Assembly: GCA_026224775.1 (NCBI GenBank)
Contig: JAMFRP010000018.1
Span: 62,001-126,000, forward strand
Source of the DNA: Bacteroidota bacterium
Lineage (GTDB): Bacteria; Bacteroidota; Bacteroidia; Sphingobacteriales; Sphingobacteriaceae
Reading direction: 5' to 3'
DNA: 64,000 nucleotides
The translations under genes were made by a program, and so were the position numbers. How positions within the stretch are numbered: the first letter of the stretch is position 1; each line of letters starts with the position of its first letter. This document shows, in pieces, positions 9,020 through 19,800 of the stretch. The notes beneath the pieces were generated by a model, which was given only the letters and a program-made list of their open reading frames with translations, was not told the origin of the DNA and did not search any database.

Positions 9020-9790
9020 ATGCAAATTTTTCCATTAGGCGAGGGCTCATATTCAGTTGATGCATCAAAAAAATTTATTCCCTTTGATCCTCAAACGGAT
9101 AACCCTAAGGACCGCCCTGCCTCTTTATTCATCCACGTAAACCCTTTTTTAATTAAAACCGATACCGACCTGCTATTACTGGATACCGGCTTAGGTTTTA
9201 AAGATACCCGCGATGAGCTATTTCTACATCAACATATCCGAAATGCAGGCTTTGACCCCGAAGATGTGACCCAGGTATTAATGTCGCACCTGCACTATGA
9301 CCATTCCGGTGGATTAGTTGTTGAACGTAATGGTAAACTGGAGCCAAGCTTCCCGCATGCAAGGCATGTAATTCAAAAAAACGAATGGGAAACTGCCATT
9401 AATGGTAAAACTTCATCTTACCACAAGGAAATCTTCGAGGCTTTGGAGGGTAAGATTGATATTAAATTTGTGGATGGTTCCGGCGAATTGCAACCCGGTA
9501 TCAGGTACGAGCATTCGGGTGGACACTGTCCTTTTCATCAGGTTTTTTGGATAGAGGAAAACGGACAAAAATGTTTTTTTGGTGGCGATGAGTTACCCGA
9601 ACCGGAACAATTGATCAGAAAATTTATTGCCAAGTATGATTATGACGGCCGCAAAGCAATGCAGTTACGTGAAGATTATGGAAAGATTGCTGCTGCTGAA
9701 GGCTGGACTTGCCTATTCTATCATGCTAAATCAATAACCGAGGGGAAGGTTACTTATATCGATGAGCATTTTACAGTAGCGCAGGCTTAA
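9020..9790 (+). CDS. MBL-fold metallo-hydrolase
   Basis: A 256-residue cytoplasmic metallo-beta-lactamase-fold hydrolase. The zinc motif is H90-L-H92-Y-D94-H95 in MSHLHYDHSGG. A second metal histidine is in the EHSGGHCPFHQVF segment, and the bridging aspartate is in FFGGDELPEPEQL. The HLHYDHSGG form and the size resemble the quorum-quenching lactonase/YtnP-like subgroup, but the substrate cannot be told from sequence. The start ATG 9020 lies just after the dispersed repeat at 8850-9006. Its stop overlaps the stop of the convergent response regulator by four bases. Confidence 0.85.
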   Translation: MQIFPLGEGSYSVDASKKFIPFDPQTDNPKDRPASLFIHVNPFLIKTDTDLLLLDTGLGFKDTRDELFLHQHIRNAGFDPEDVTQVLMSHLHYDHSGGLVVERNGKLEPSFPHARHVIQKNEWETAINGKTSSYHKEIFEALEGKIDIKFVDGSGELQPGIRYEHSGGHCPFHQVFWIEENGQKCFFGGDELPEPEQLIRKFIAKYDYDGRKAMQLREDYGKIAAAEGWTCLFYHAKSITEGKVTYIDEHFTVAQA

Positions 9791-10206
9791 ACAGCTTTAT
9801 CTGCTTCAAACATTTCTTTTATCTTTTCAACGCTCAATGGTTTCGAGATAAAGCTATGTACAAGCGGGTATGACCTTGCCTTGTTAATATCGTTACTAAA
9901 TACCGATGAAGAAATAATAAATATTTTGCTCTTACCTAAAGGATCAATGTTAAGGCGTTTATACTCATCTAAAAACTCCCAGCCATTCATAATTGGCATG
10001 TTAATATCCAATAGAATATAATCGGGTAGTTTGCTCGGATCTTTACGCTGTATCTCAACCAACTGGTCTATAGCGAATTTCCCATTAAGGCAAGCCATAA
10101 TTTCAGTGGTTAGTAGCGCTTTTTTTATCAGTTTAATTGATATGAAGTTGTTAATCTCATCATCATCAACCAACAAAATACTTACGGCCTGATTATTAGT
10201 GTTCAT
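9787..10206 (-). CDS. Stand-alone response regulator receiver protein
   Basis: A 139-residue single-domain receiver with no output domain. The acidic pocket is D14-D15, the phospho-acceptor is D67 in ILLDINMPIMNGW, the conserved serine is in FIISSSV, and the lysine is in FISKPLS near residue 121. The text resembles Rcp1/CheY-like regulators that partner hybrid histidine kinases in Bacteroidota. No kinase is adjacent, so its partner is unknown. It is followed upstream by a 139-base AT-rich spacer in which I see no gene. Confidence 0.9.
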   Translation of the reverse strand: MNTNNQAVSILLVDDDEINNFISIKLIKKALLTTEIMACLNGKFAIDQLVEIQRKDPSKLPDYILLDINMPIMNGWEFLDEYKRLNIDPLGKSKIFIISSSVFSNDINKARSYPLVHSFISKPLSVEKIKEMFEADKAV

Positions 10207-10345
10207 GAGTTTTTATATTCGTATTCCTTATACGGATCGGCAAAATAAAAAGTTATATTCCTATAAGTTGTAATTATAGGTTATTGTTTTTTAATTGGCA
10301 AAATAAATTTAACTATAATAGTTTATATACCAATTAACGCTACAG

Positions 10346-10657
10346 TTAAAATTCGTAGTCACGTTCAACCTTGCAAATTCTTACCTTATAATTTTTATAC
10401 CATGCGTCTCTGCCTTGCTTCTGAGCAATTAAGTGGTGTGTATTTGCCTTCCAGTTTTTAATGGCTTCTATTGATTTCCAATAGGACACCGTTATCCCTA
10501 TTTCGTTGCGTGCAGATTCAACGCCTAAAAAGCCATCTTGTTGTTTAGCCAGTTTATCCATTTCTTCTGCCATGTCTTCATAACCATTATCACCTTCTGT
10601 TCGGGTTGATGTAAAAATCACGGCGTAATATGGCGCTGCTGGTGTTTGAGCTATCAT
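10346..10657 (-). CDS. Antibiotic biosynthesis monooxygenase (ABM) domain protein
   Basis: A 103-residue ferredoxin-like alpha+beta protein of the ABM family: YYAVIFTSTRT, then a helix (YEDMAEEMDKLAKQQDGFLG), then GITVSYWKSIEAIKNW and a C-terminal strand. Family members include small heme-degrading and quinol monooxygenases, and many of unknown role. The frame can be read from ATG 10681, but that start lies in a dispersed repeat and adds only MHINISKI, so I start at ATG 10657. It is downstream of gcvP on the same strand, separated by the repeat at 10663-10812. Confidence 0.82.
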   Translation of the reverse strand: MIAQTPAAPYYAVIFTSTRTEGDNGYEDMAEEMDKLAKQQDGFLGVESARNEIGITVSYWKSIEAIKNWKANTHHLIAQKQGRDAWYKNYKVRICKVERDYEF

Positions 10658-10662
10658 AATTT

Positions 10663-10812
10663 TTGATATGTTGATATGCAAATATGCGGCTGTGTAGATG
10701 ATTTTTAAAGTTTCATCTGCATATCCGCATATCAGGCATTGATTATAGGAAATCTGTAAACGGTTAAATCAATCATCTGCACATCCGCATATCTACGCAT
10801 CTGCACATCAGA
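10663..10812. repeat. Degenerate short-unit repeat, second copy
   Basis: Contains the words gatatgcaaatatgcgg and gtgtagatg on one side, and catctgcatatccgcatatc and catctgcacatccgcatatc on the other, so the two ends are complementary. It fills the gap between the gcvP stop and the ABM gene start. Same family as 8850-9006 and 50885-51007. Confidence 0.65.
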
Positions 10813-10816
10813 AAAA

Positions 10817-13726
10817 TCACGTTCCGTATTCCGGAGTAGTTACTTCACTTTCTTCAAACTCATAATCACTTAATGGTGGGCATGAGCAAATTAGAGTCCT
10901 ATCGCCATAAGTATCATTCACACGGCCAACCGATGGCCAGAATTTGTATTCCACCACATAAGGTAGCGGGAAGGCAGCTTTTTGGCGGGTGTAAGGATGC
11001 TCCCATTCATTGGCAGTAATTACAGCTGCAGTGTGAGGCGAATTTTTAAGCGGGTTATTTACTTTGTCTGATAAACCTTTCTCCACATCATCAATTTCAT
11101 GACGGATGGCGATCATCGCGTCACAAAAGCGGTCAAGCTCGTGTTTAGGTTCTGATTCCGTTGGCTCAACCATTACCGTACCCGCAACCGGGAACGAAAC
11201 AGTTGGCGCATGGAAACCATAATCCATTAAACGTTTGGCTATATCCGTAACCTCAATACCGAAGTTTTTAAACGCACGGCAATCCAATATCATTTCATGC
11301 GCGCAACGGCCATGTGCGCCAGTATACAATACCGGGTAGTGGTGATGTAAGCGCGCTTTAATATAGTTAGCATTTAATATTGCGTAACGGGTTGCATTGG
11401 TCAAGCCGTCGCCGCCCATCATGGCAATATAAGCATGGGATATAATTAATATTGATGCCGAACCCCAAGGCGCGGATGATACCGCGTGGATAGATTTTCC
11501 TTTATCAATATCAACTACCGCATGTCCCGGTAAAAACGGCACCAGGTGTTTAGCCACACCGATTGGGCCCATACCCGGGCCACCGCCACCGTGAGGTATG
11601 CAGAAGGTTTTATGCAAGTTCAGGTGACAAACGTCAGCGCCAATATTAGCCGGACTCGTTAATCCAACCTGCGCGTTCATGTTAGCGCCATCCATATAAA
11701 CCTGTCCGCCATTTTGGTGGATGATCTCACATATCTCAACAATGGATTCCTCAAACACACCATGTGTTGATGGGTAAGTAACCATTAAGCATGATAGGTC
11801 ATTTTTGTGCTGCTCGGCTTTAGCTTTCAGGTCGGCAACATCAATGTTTCCGTTGTCATCGCATTTAACAACTACGATCTTCATCCCTGCCATAGCGCCC
11901 GAGGCCGGGTTAGTGCCATGTGCCGATGATGGGATCAAAGCGATATTACGGTGATGATCGCCTCGGTCCTCATGATAAGCGCGGATAACCATTAAGCCAG
12001 CGTATTCACCTTGCGCGCCTGAGTTTGGTTGTAAGCTCATGGAAGCAAAGCCGGTAATTTCGCTTAGCCATTTATTTAATTCATCAAATAACTGCATGTA
12101 ACCACCGGTTTGATCAGCAGGAGCAAATGGATGCATTTTGCTGAATTCGGCCCAGGTAACTGGAACCATTTCAGTAGTCGCATTCAATTTCATGGTACAT
12201 GAGCCCAGCGCGATCATGGAATGACAAAGCGAAAGGTCCCTTGCCTCTAATGATTTGATGTAACGCAACATCTCATGTTCTGAATGATGCGAATTGAACA
12301 ATTTATGTGTTAAATAAGCTGATGTACGCTGTAATTCAATAGGAACAACAGTTTTGATGTTCCCTTTCAGTTCATCAATATTTACATCGTTCAGCGTTTT
12401 GCCTTTTACCTTAGCAAAAAAGCGAACAATGGTTTTAACATCTTCAACCGATGTGGTTTCATCAAGTGATATGGTAACTACAGAACCTTTGTAATGCAGG
12501 TTCATTTCGTTATTAACAGCTTCGCCATGTAATGGCCCAGCCAACTCACCTAAATCAAATTTAACAGTATCGAAGAATGATTTATTAAGCTGTTCGTAAC
12601 CCAATTCTTTTAATGAATCAGCCAATAAAACAGTTAAACCATGTATTCTTTCAGCTATCAGTTTCAAGCCTTGCGGGCCATGATATACCGCGTACATACC
12701 AGCCATAATAGCCAGCAATGCCTGCGCGGTACAAATGTTTGATGTTGCTTTATCCCTGCGGATGTGCTGCTCGCGGGTTTGCAATGCCATACGCAAAGCA
12801 TAATCGCCAGCGCTGTCAATCGTAACACCAATTATACGGCCCGGTAACGAGCGTTTGTATTCTTCCTTAGTCGCGAAAAATGCCGCATGCGGACCACCGA
12901 AACCCATCGGTACACCAAAACGCTGCGTATTACCAACTACAATATCAGCACCCCACTCACCCGGAGGGGTTAATAATACCAGACTCATTAAATCTGCAAC
13001 AACGGTTAGTTTAATGCCTTTTTCGTGCGCTTTGGTGGCGTATTCTTTGTAGTCGTAAACCTCGCCTTCGCCGGCAGGATATTGTACTATGGCGCCAAAC
13101 ATATTTTCGGTTAATTCAACCGTATTGTGGTCTCCTATTTGCAGTTCGATGCCATAAGGCTGTGAACGTGTTTTTAAAATATCAATGGTTTGCGGGAACA
13201 GCTCCTGCGATACGAAGAACACATTAGCCTGCTGATTTTTACGCAAACTGTATTGCATAAACATCGCTTCGGCAGCGGCAGTACCTTCGTCTAACAACGA
13301 TGCGTTGGCAATTTCCATCCCGGTTAAATCCACAACCATCGTTTGGAAGTTCAACAAAGCCTGTAAACGGCCTTGGGCAATTTCTGCCTGGTATGGGGTG
13401 TATTGGGTATACCATCCCGGGTTTTCCAATATGTTACGTTGTATTACACCGGGTACGATCACATCATAATAACCCTGGCCGATATATGATTTGAAAACCT
13501 TGTTTTTTGACGCGGTTTGTTTCAGCGTGTTCAGGTAATCGAACTCGCTTTTTGCCGCCGGTAAATTCAACGGATTTTTCAACCTGATTCCCGCGGGAAC
13601 GGTTTGTTCTATCAATTCATCAAGCGAACTAACGCCGATGGTTTTTAGCATTTTGGCGATGTCAGCCTCATTGGGGGCTATGTGGCGCGACTGGAATTTC
13701 TCCTGGTAATCGATGTTCAGCTTCAT
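10817..13726 (-). CDS. gcvP: Glycine dehydrogenase (decarboxylating), P-protein
   Basis: P-protein of the glycine cleavage system: the PLP enzyme that decarboxylates glycine and passes the aminomethyl group to the lipoyl H-protein. At 969 residues it is the fused, full-length form. The N-terminal half starts with [17 protein letters not shown] and includes [20 protein letters not shown]. The C-terminal half holds the PLP lysine in [18 protein letters not shown] near residue 715 and [10 protein letters not shown]. The other cleavage-system genes are not in this window. A Bacteroidota-type promoter is visible upstream at 13756-13785. I see no glycine riboswitch in the 160-base upstream region. 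Confidence 0.97.
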   Translation of the reverse strand: MKLNIDYQEKFQSRHIAPNEADIAKMLKTIGVSSLDELIEQTVPAGIRLKNPLNLPAAKSEFDYLNTLKQTASKNKVFKSYIGQGYYDVIVPGVIQRNILENPGWYTQYTPYQAEIAQGRLQALLNFQTMVVDLTGMEIANASLLDEGTAAAEAMFMQYSLRKNQQANVFFVSQELFPQTIDILKTRSQPYGIELQIGDHNTVELTENMFGAIVQYPAGEGEVYDYKEYATKAHEKGIKLTVVADLMSLVLLTPPGEWGADIVVGNTQRFGVPMGFGGPHAAFFATKEEYKRSLPGRIIGVTIDSAGDYALRMALQTREQHIRRDKATSNICTAQALLAIMAGMYAVYHGPQGLKLIAERIHGLTVLLADSLKELGYEQLNKSFFDTVKFDLGELAGPLHGEAVNNEMNLHYKGSVVTISLDETTSVEDVKTIVRFFAKVKGKTLNDVNIDELKGNIKTVVPIELQRTSAYLTHKLFNSHHSEHEMLRYIKSLEARDLSLCHSMIALGSCTMKLNATTEMVPVTWAEFSKMHPFAPADQTGGYMQLFDELNKWLSEITGFASMSLQPNSGAQGEYAGLMVIRAYHEDRGDHHRNIALIPSSAHGTNPASGAMAGMKIVVVKCDDNGNIDVADLKAKAEQHKNDLSCLMVTYPSTHGVFEESIVEICEIIHQNGGQVYMDGANMNAQVGLTSPANIGADVCHLNLHKTFCIPHGGGGPGMGPIGVAKHLVPFLPGHAVVDIDKGKSIHAVSSAPWGSASILIISHAYIAMMGGDGLTNATRYAILNANYIKARLHHHYPVLYTGAHGRCAHEMILDCRAFKNFGIEVTDIAKRLMDYGFHAPTVSFPVAGTVMVEPTESEPKHELDRFCDAMIAIRHEIDDVEKGLSDKVNNPLKNSPHTAAVITANEWEHPYTRQKAAFPLPYVVEYKFWPSVGRVNDTYGDRTLICSCPPLSDYEFEESEVTTPEYGT

Positions 13727-13755
13727 GTGAAATTAGCGGGCAATTAAAATTGACG

Positions 13756-13785
13756 CAAAGGTACAATTTTCCGCATGAGTAACAA
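13756..13785 (-). promoter_or_regulatory. Putative Bacteroidota-type promoter of gcvP
   Basis: On the minus strand a perfect TAnnTTTG -7 box, TACCTTTG (13763-13756), is preceded after 19 bases by TTG (13785-13783), the spacing described for Bacteroidetes housekeeping promoters. Transcription would begin near 13750, about 25 bases before the gcvP ATG. Motif match only. Confidence 0.55.
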
Positions 13786-13886
13786 TTAGCTAACCATATA
13801 TTGACAATGGATTTACAACCTGCTGCTGCCAATTAAAAATTTATAAATCAGCAATTAAATTGTATTTTTCCACTCCCTAACACTTT

Positions 13887-16800
13887 ATGCTGAAAAAACC
13901 TTTACTCCTATTATTATTTCTCTGTTTTGGGGTGAATGCCTTTTCGGCGGTATTTGTGGTTACCAGTAATGCAGATTCAGGGCCGGGGACTTTGCGTGAT
14001 GCGTTGACGCAGGCAGCGGCGAATGGCATTACAGAAAAGGATTATATTAATTTTAATATCGCAGATACGAGTCAAGCTGGCAGGACCATTACGCTGGAAA
14101 GTGAGTTGCCTTTTGTAACTGCAAACATGGTAATTGATGGCTCTACTCAGCCCGGCAGCATTCTCGATCCCGCAGGGAGCAAAATAATCATAACCCCAGA
14201 CAGATCCAGTTACACAGCCGAACGCGAATGGACGGCTGCATTTATGCTGCAAAATACTGATAGCGTAGAAATCTATGGTTTTGATATTAATGATTTTGCC
14301 GGCCTAAAAAATATATACGAGGATGCTTTCGTACAAAACTGCGCTATATATGCAGCAAATTCAACAAATCTTACTATTGGTGCACCCGGCAAGGGTAATT
14401 ATATGTACAGTGATGATTTTATAATAAATGAGAACAGTCAAAATGCAATAGCTGCTGATTCTGTTGTAAATATTAAAATACAATCAAATTATTTTGACTA
14501 TAGTTCTGTAGGACCAAATGATCAAAGTATTTTTAAGGGCAGTTACATCCTGGACCATGATATATTATTTGGCGGAGATACCCCTGCTGAAGGAAACCAT
14601 GTAAATGGTGAATTACAACTGTCCGGTAAAAACATTTGGATGGAGAATAATTCATTAGCCTTAGATCAATATGGCTCACCATTACCGGATAATAAATTTA
14701 TTACTGGAATAATAATGGGTGGTACAAATATATTTTTCTATAACAATACGGCTAATATATTCCAGCTCCAAATAGACGGAGCCAATAATTTTGAGGTATA
14801 TAATAATAAAGATTTTAATACCAGTGCGGGTGCGGGCTCAGTAGGAGGGCTTACATTGTATCAATCTAACAATGGAATCATTGGTTCAGACGACATTACA
14901 AAAGAAAATGTATTATATTGTGTGAATTCTAATTTAGGTATTGGCAACCAGGATTGTAATAATATCCAAATATTAAAAAATAGCATTGTATGCAGTGAAA
15001 AAGCTTACAATTTGCTTATTGAATCCAATTTTCCTAACATCCACATCCCTGCAATTAAAGTATTGGTAAACAGCGATACAGAGTTTTCAGGCAAGGCTTC
15101 GCCGAATTCGAAAATATATGTTTATGAGGATAATACTGATTGTGATATATGCAACCCGGTAGCTTATATCACAACACTCACAGCGGCTGCAGATAGCACG
15201 TGGAAGCTAACTGGCAGCTTTTCCGGGAAAAAAATGTTGGCAAATGCCTTGCTTAACCAAAATTCATCTGAATATACTGCTCCTGAAATACCCGTTGATT
15301 ACCGTAATTCTATCATCAGGCAACCATCATGTGGATTAAAAAATGGAGTAATTGCGATTAGCTATCCATTAAAAACTTTAAAAGTTAAATGGTATGACAG
15401 TAATACTAACCAGGAAGTAGGCGAAGGCGATACTATAAAAAATCTTGGTCCCGGCAACTATTACGCAAAAGCATATAATGGAAATTGCGCAAGTGCACCT
15501 ATGGGATTTCAACTCTACGATGTGGAGCCACAAATAATCTCTACATACGTTTCTATACTAAATCCCTCATGTGGTAAAGGAGGATCAATAACTGGATTGA
15601 TACCTACAACTGATTCACAAGATCTTGCTACGTATAAATGGACTGATTCAAATAACAATGTTGTAGGTAATCAAGCAGAAATCTCTAATCTTAGCGCAGG
15701 TACTTATACATTAACAATGACGGATACCGTGACGAAATGTTCTACCACCTACGGCCCCATCACCCTAAAAAATACCACCGGCCCAAACATTGATCAAAGC
15801 CATATCAAAGTACAATCCACCAACTGCGGGCAATCAATGGGTTCAATAACTAACATCCCCGCAACAGGATCAGGTACTTTAACTTATAGCTGGACAAACA
15901 GTACCCAACAAACCGTTAGTACCGATAGTATACTGGTAAATCAACCGGCAGGTACCTATAAATTACAGGTAACTGATGATACCCAATGCGGGCCGGTTTA
16001 TAGTTCAGCCATTAATATCCCCGAAACCAACGGCATCACGGTTGACACATCAAAACTGCTAATCACCCCATCCAGTTGTGGTATAGCCAATGGCTCTGTA
16101 ACTAATTTACAGGCAACAGGTGCTACAAGTTATCAATGGGTTAACGCTAGTGGTAATTTGGTGAGCACATTAGCTAATTTAACAAATGCTATTGCGGGTA
16201 AATATACTTTTACGGCATTCAATAGTTTTGGCTGTAGCCAAACGCTTACATATACCATTCCCCCACAGGTAGCCGTAAAACTACCGGATTACGCCGCTAA
16301 AATAACAACCGCCTGTAACACGGCAAATACCGGCGGTATTTCTGTCACTACTGACGGGTTGGTGAAATCGGCCAGGTGGGTGGATAGTACGGGAACAACA
16401 ATAGGCACGTCTTCAACCCTAATTCAGGTATTTGCAGGAACTTACCAACTTTACTTAACCGACCAAAATGGCTGCGAAAATTTTTATAAAAGCTATACAG
16501 TACCTTCATATCCTAAATTTTCAATAACCAATTATGGTACAATATCGGCAGATGAGTGCAACTTAAATAATGGCGCTGTAAGCGCAACAACCATGGTCGG
16601 TGGCATGTTGCCTTATATTTATAAATGGACAGATTTAAATGGTAATCAAATAGGCACCAATAATGCCATAAACAATCTCGCCGCGGGCGACTATTACCTT
16701 TATATAAGCGATTCTGGTGGATGTGGAACCATGAGGCAAACCTACACCATACCAAGTTCAACTGAAACATTCCCCGCGCCATCGGTATCTGATGTGCAAT

Positions 16801-17282
16801 TATGCAGCAGCGGAAGCGGTTTAATTACAGTAAACAATGCATCGGCTAGCAACAACTATCGTTTATATAACAGCCAGACAGCCGCTCAACCCATAGATGA
16901 GCAAAAAGGTGGCAGATTTACAGTTAACGTTACAGCAAACAGTACTTACTATGTGAGCGAGGTAGATGGGACTTGCGAAAGCAATCGTACACAAGTGAAT
17001 GTTATGGTAGGTATTTCATCGGTCAATATCGCAAATACTTTTACGCCCAACGGCGATGGGATCAATGATTACTGGCAAATTGCCGGAATTGATAATTATC
17101 CGACAGCATTGGTGCAGATATTTAACCGTTATGGGCAAAAACTATTTGAATCCAAAGGCTACAGCATACCATTTGATGGTACGTATAAAGGTCAGAAATT
17201 AGCATCAGGCGTTTACTACTACATCATCAATCTGAATACTAAATGTAATCTGTTGAGTGGTAGCTTAACTATTTTGCGGTAG
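13887..17282 (+). CDS. Secreted T9SS type B cargo: beta-helix, SprB-like repeats, gliding C-terminal domain
   Basis: A 1131-residue secreted surface protein. Residues 1-20 are a signal peptide ([16 protein letters not shown]). Then [17 protein letters not shown] starts a right-handed parallel beta-helix segment of about 400 residues rich in N-x-IGs turns. The middle, about residues 470-1010, is a chain of SprB-like repeats of 80-90 residues, each with an SCG..NG opening, a YxW(T/V)(D/N) strand and a (L/I)xAGxYxL ending. The last 85 residues ([17 protein letters not shown]...YGQKLFES) are the gliding motility-associated C-terminal domain used as a type B sorting signal by T9SS. It probably acts as an adhesin or matrix protein. 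Its stop overlaps the convergent pdxJ by 14 bases. Confidence 0.88.
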   Translation: MLKKPLLLLLFLCFGVNAFSAVFVVTSNADSGPGTLRDALTQAAANGITEKDYINFNIADTSQAGRTITLESELPFVTANMVIDGSTQPGSILDPAGSKIIITPDRSSYTAEREWTAAFMLQNTDSVEIYGFDINDFAGLKNIYEDAFVQNCAIYAANSTNLTIGAPGKGNYMYSDDFIINENSQNAIAADSVVNIKIQSNYFDYSSVGPNDQSIFKGSYILDHDILFGGDTPAEGNHVNGELQLSGKNIWMENNSLALDQYGSPLPDNKFITGIIMGGTNIFFYNNTANIFQLQIDGANNFEVYNNKDFNTSAGAGSVGGLTLYQSNNGIIGSDDITKENVLYCVNSNLGIGNQDCNNIQILKNSIVCSEKAYNLLIESNFPNIHIPAIKVLVNSDTEFSGKASPNSKIYVYEDNTDCDICNPVAYITTLTAAADSTWKLTGSFSGKKMLANALLNQNSSEYTAPEIPVDYRNSIIRQPSCGLKNGVIAISYPLKTLKVKWYDSNTNQEVGEGDTIKNLGPGNYYAKAYNGNCASAPMGFQLYDVEPQIISTYVSILNPSCGKGGSITGLIPTTDSQDLATYKWTDSNNNVVGNQAEISNLSAGTYTLTMTDTVTKCSTTYGPITLKNTTGPNIDQSHIKVQSTNCGQSMGSITNIPATGSGTLTYSWTNSTQQTVSTDSILVNQPAGTYKLQVTDDTQCGPVYSSAINIPETNGITVDTSKLLITPSSCGIANGSVTNLQATGATSYQWVNASGNLVSTLANLTNAIAGKYTFTAFNSFGCSQTLTYTIPPQVAVKLPDYAAKITTACNTANTGGISVTTDGLVKSARWVDSTGTTIGTSSTLIQVFAGTYQLYLTDQNGCENFYKSYTVPSYPKFSITNYGTISADECNLNNGAVSATTMVGGMLPYIYKWTDLNGNQIGTNNAINNLAAGDYYLYISDSGGCGTMRQTYTIPSSTETFPAPSVSDVQLCSSGSGLITVNNASASNNYRLYNSQTAAQPIDEQKGGRFTVNVTANSTYYVSEVDGTCESNRTQVNVMVGISSVNIANTFTPNGDGINDYWQIAGIDNYPTALVQIFNRYGQKLFESKGYSIPFDGTYKGQKLASGVYYYIINLNTKCNLLSGSLTILR

Positions 17283-17994
17283 CGCAAGCTCTCAGATACA
17301 TTTGTATCGTATTTTCCAGCCCGTAGTACAAAGCATCGCTTATTAAAGCATGGCCAATGCTTACTTCCTGCAAACCGGGTATATGCTCCACAAAATATTT
17401 AAGGTTATGCAAATCCAGATCGTGCCCGGCGTTGATTCCTAAGCCGTATTGTTGGGCAACCTTCGCTGCTTCAACATAAGGGGTTATCGCTTTTTCTTTA
17501 TCGTTGTGATAGTGAGTTGCATAAGCTTCGGTATACAATTCAATGCGGTCGGTACCTGTGGTAGCAGCCGCGGCAACCATTTCGGGCACCGGGTCAACAA
17601 AAATAGATACCCTTATACCTGCTGTTTTAAACGTTGCTATGATGTATTTCAAATAATCCTGGTTGGCAATGGTATCCCAGCCATGGTTCGAGGTGATCTG
17701 GCCTAAAGTATCGGGCACCAATGTAACCTGCTCGGGCTTGTTGGCTAATACCAAATCGATAAATTTTTGTTCCTGACAATTACCTTCAATATTAAATTCA
17801 GTGGTTACGATCTTTTTCAGGTCGAAAACATCCTGGTAGCGGATATGCCTTTCGTCGGGACGGGGGTGTATCGTTATACCTTGAGCACCAAAACGTTCGC
17901 AGTCTTTAGCCACCTGCACTAAATTTGGGTTATCGCCGCCGCGCGCGTTACGCAGGGTCGCGATTTTATTTATATTGACGGATAATCGGGTCAT
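17269..17994 (-). CDS. pdxJ: Pyridoxine 5'-phosphate synthase
   Basis: Closes the pyridine ring from 1-deoxyxylulose 5-phosphate and 3-amino-1-hydroxyacetone 1-phosphate in the DXP-dependent vitamin B6 route. Visible motifs are [17 protein letters not shown] at the N-terminus, [12 protein letters not shown] near residue 40, [30 protein letters not shown] and [13 protein letters not shown], ending in EVSIGHALI. The 241-residue length is normal. B6 cofactor is used by gcvP nearby, but this is probably coincidence. The gene overlaps the T9SS cargo gene at their 3' ends and starts about 90 bases from the divergent deacetylase. Confidence 0.96.
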   Translation of the reverse strand: MTRLSVNINKIATLRNARGGDNPNLVQVAKDCERFGAQGITIHPRPDERHIRYQDVFDLKKIVTTEFNIEGNCQEQKFIDLVLANKPEQVTLVPDTLGQITSNHGWDTIANQDYLKYIIATFKTAGIRVSIFVDPVPEMVAAAATTGTDRIELYTEAYATHYHNDKEKAITPYVEAAKVAQQYGLGINAGHDLDLHNLKYFVEHIPGLQEVSIGHALISDALYYGLENTIQMYLRACATAK

Positions 17995-18084
17995 AGCTTA
18001 TGTATACTTTTACCGGGGTAAATATCATTAATACTTTACTAACATCTAAAACAATTTTATGATTGATTTTATTTACAAATCGTT

Positions 18085-19101
18085 ATGAAAAAACTATTAT
18101 TCCTTTTATCACTCTTATTATTAATAAACTCCTATAACCGCGCTAATGCACAGGCTAATTATACCAAGATAGAAAATTACGAAATATTCTACGGCTATGC
18201 CCGGCACTTCCCCCAGGAGTGGATGATATTGCGCAAGTTTGATAATTATGGCAAGCATTACCTGTTGCTGGTAAACCCGCAAACTTTGGACACTAAAGTT
18301 GACGAGAGTAACTTTTACCAGATCAAACAAATGACTATCACGCAGGCAAGAGCTTTTTTCGGTAACTCACCCTACCAGGATGCGCTCAAAAAAGCTGAAA
18401 AAGCCTCTGTTATGATACAGGATGCCGGTATTGAAACAGGCATGCCTAAAGAAACAGGTATCAGCCTTACGGCAGATCTTTGCCCATCGCACAAACCGCT
18501 CGACCGCAGGATATTTACCGACATCATTGCCGAATTTAAAAAGGTGGAAACACCCGTACCCATAGCGCTATCTATCACCGGCATCTGGATGCGCGACCAT
18601 CAGGAAGATCTGGAGTGGTTGAAGTCGCTGCAAACCAAACACGAGATCTATATTACCTGGATTAACCACTCCTTTAATCATCGCGTAAGCTTAAAAGCAC
18701 CACTGAAAGAGAACTTTTTACTGGAACCCGGCACCGATATTAATTACGAGGTGCTGGAAACAGAAAAAGCCATGCTGAAAAACGGATTGCTGCCATCAGT
18801 GTTTTTCCGGTTTCCGGGATTGGTGTCTGATCAGCAACTGGTTTACCGCATAACTGATTTTGGCCTGATACCAATAGGTACGGATGCATGGCTGGCTAAA
18901 GGGCAAGCCCCGCAGGCTGGCAGCATCGTGCTCATCCACGGTAATGGCAACGAGCCGGTTGGTGTAAATGATTTCATCGCCCTGCTCAAACAAAAAGCAC
19001 CGGAAGTTGCCAAAAAACAATGGCTGCTATACGACCTGCGTCAAAGTGTGGATGATGAGTTTGAAACACCGGATACCATAGCTGATCCGAAGAAAAAATA
19101 A
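18085..19101 (+). CDS. Secreted polysaccharide deacetylase-family protein
   Basis: A 338-residue exported protein with signal peptide MKKLLFLLSLLLLINSYNRA followed by NAQA. A NodB-like deacetylase domain spans about residues 125-260: ISLTADLCPSHKPLD supplies the metal-binding aspartate, WINHSFNHRVS gives the H-x3-H-type metal site, and FFRFPGLVS is the motif 3 arginine loop. The final motif HGNG near residue 293 is also present. The first 100 residues after the signal peptide form an extra domain I do not recognise. Likely acts on a cell-envelope or external glycan; the substrate is unknown. Confidence 0.82.
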   Translation: MKKLLFLLSLLLLINSYNRANAQANYTKIENYEIFYGYARHFPQEWMILRKFDNYGKHYLLLVNPQTLDTKVDESNFYQIKQMTITQARAFFGNSPYQDALKKAEKASVMIQDAGIETGMPKETGISLTADLCPSHKPLDRRIFTDIIAEFKKVETPVPIALSITGIWMRDHQEDLEWLKSLQTKHEIYITWINHSFNHRVSLKAPLKENFLLEPGTDINYEVLETEKAMLKNGLLPSVFFRFPGLVSDQQLVYRITDFGLIPIGTDAWLAKGQAPQAGSIVLIHGNGNEPVGVNDFIALLKQKAPEVAKKQWLLYDLRQSVDDEFETPDTIADPKKK

Positions 19102-19121
19102 GCAAATTTGTATATTAGCCT

Positions 19122-19523
19122 ATGAGCTGGATATGCCCCAAATGTGAACGTGAGCTTAGGAATGTTAACCAGTTTCATAATTGCGTTAAGGTAAGCCTGG
19201 ATAGTTTGTTTGAGGGCCGCCCCGCTGAACTGGAATTGGTTTTTGATAAAATATTGGCCGAGATTGCTGATTGGGATGATGTGCTGATAAGTACCAGTAA
19301 AAATTGCATTGTATTTGTACACAAGCGCACCTTTTTTGTGATAAGGCCAATGCAAAAACAGCTCGACCTTAAATTTTATTCTAAGATGAAGCCCGAATCT
19401 CCAATTATCATGAAAAGTAGCTTTCATGCAGGCAAATATGAAAACAGCGCCCGGATTTCGCAGTTAACCGACCTGACTATGGAACTTTTTGGGATGATAA
19501 AAGGTTCATATATTTTGTTGTGA
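19122..19523 (+). CDS. DUF5655 domain protein with N-terminal zinc-ribbon-like cysteines
   Basis: A 133-residue protein that I recognise as DUF5655. The N-terminus MSWICPKCERELRNVNQ has a CxxC pair, followed by HNC at residues 24-26, suggesting a small zinc-binding element. The rest is a compact domain with beta strands (NCIVFVHKRTFFVIRP) typical of the family, which resembles DUF1801-type putative DNA- or nucleotide-binding domains. It begins 20 bases after the deacetylase stop and may be cotranscribed with it. Function unknown. Confidence 0.75.
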   Translation: MSWICPKCERELRNVNQFHNCVKVSLDSLFEGRPAELELVFDKILAEIADWDDVLISTSKNCIVFVHKRTFFVIRPMQKQLDLKFYSKMKPESPIIMKSSFHAGKYENSARISQLTDLTMELFGMIKGSYILL

Positions 19524-19564
19524 TTGCGGCTGGTGAAGAATCAAAAAAAGCATTGGCCCTGTGC

Positions 19565-19672
19565 GATTCCCGCCCCGGGGCGGGGAAGGGTGGGGTTATG
19601 ACAAATTGCTTGGCTTATAAACCCCTCCCTGCCACTGCATACCCAATCGCACCCCTCCCGTGGGATGGAATT
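19565..19672. repeat. Palindromic C-rich intergenic repeat, diverged copy
   Basis: Left arm gattcccgccccggggcggg plus gaagggtggggtt; right arm aacccctccctgcc and cacccctcccgtgggat. Same family as 7035-7121. Open frames across it are low-complexity and not protein-like. A possible -7 box (TAACTTTG, 19687-19694) follows it, upstream of the next gene. Confidence 0.65.
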
Positions 19673-19800
19673 GAAGTACAAAGTATTAACTTTGCTTCTT
19701 GAATCCTGGTTCTTAGCTCTTGATTCTAGTGTTAACGAATGTTAAATTTTTGCTAATGAACTTTATAATCGGGTCCTTTGTTTACTCAACAAATAGCGTT

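Noticed and set aside
13727..13886. Glycine riboswitch upstream of gcvP
   Set aside because: The leader is only about 25 bases if the putative promoter is right, and no riboswitch core is recognisable.
19520..19702. 60-residue open frame after the DUF5655 gene
   Set aside because: Encoded by the C-rich palindromic repeat; low-complexity, no start context.
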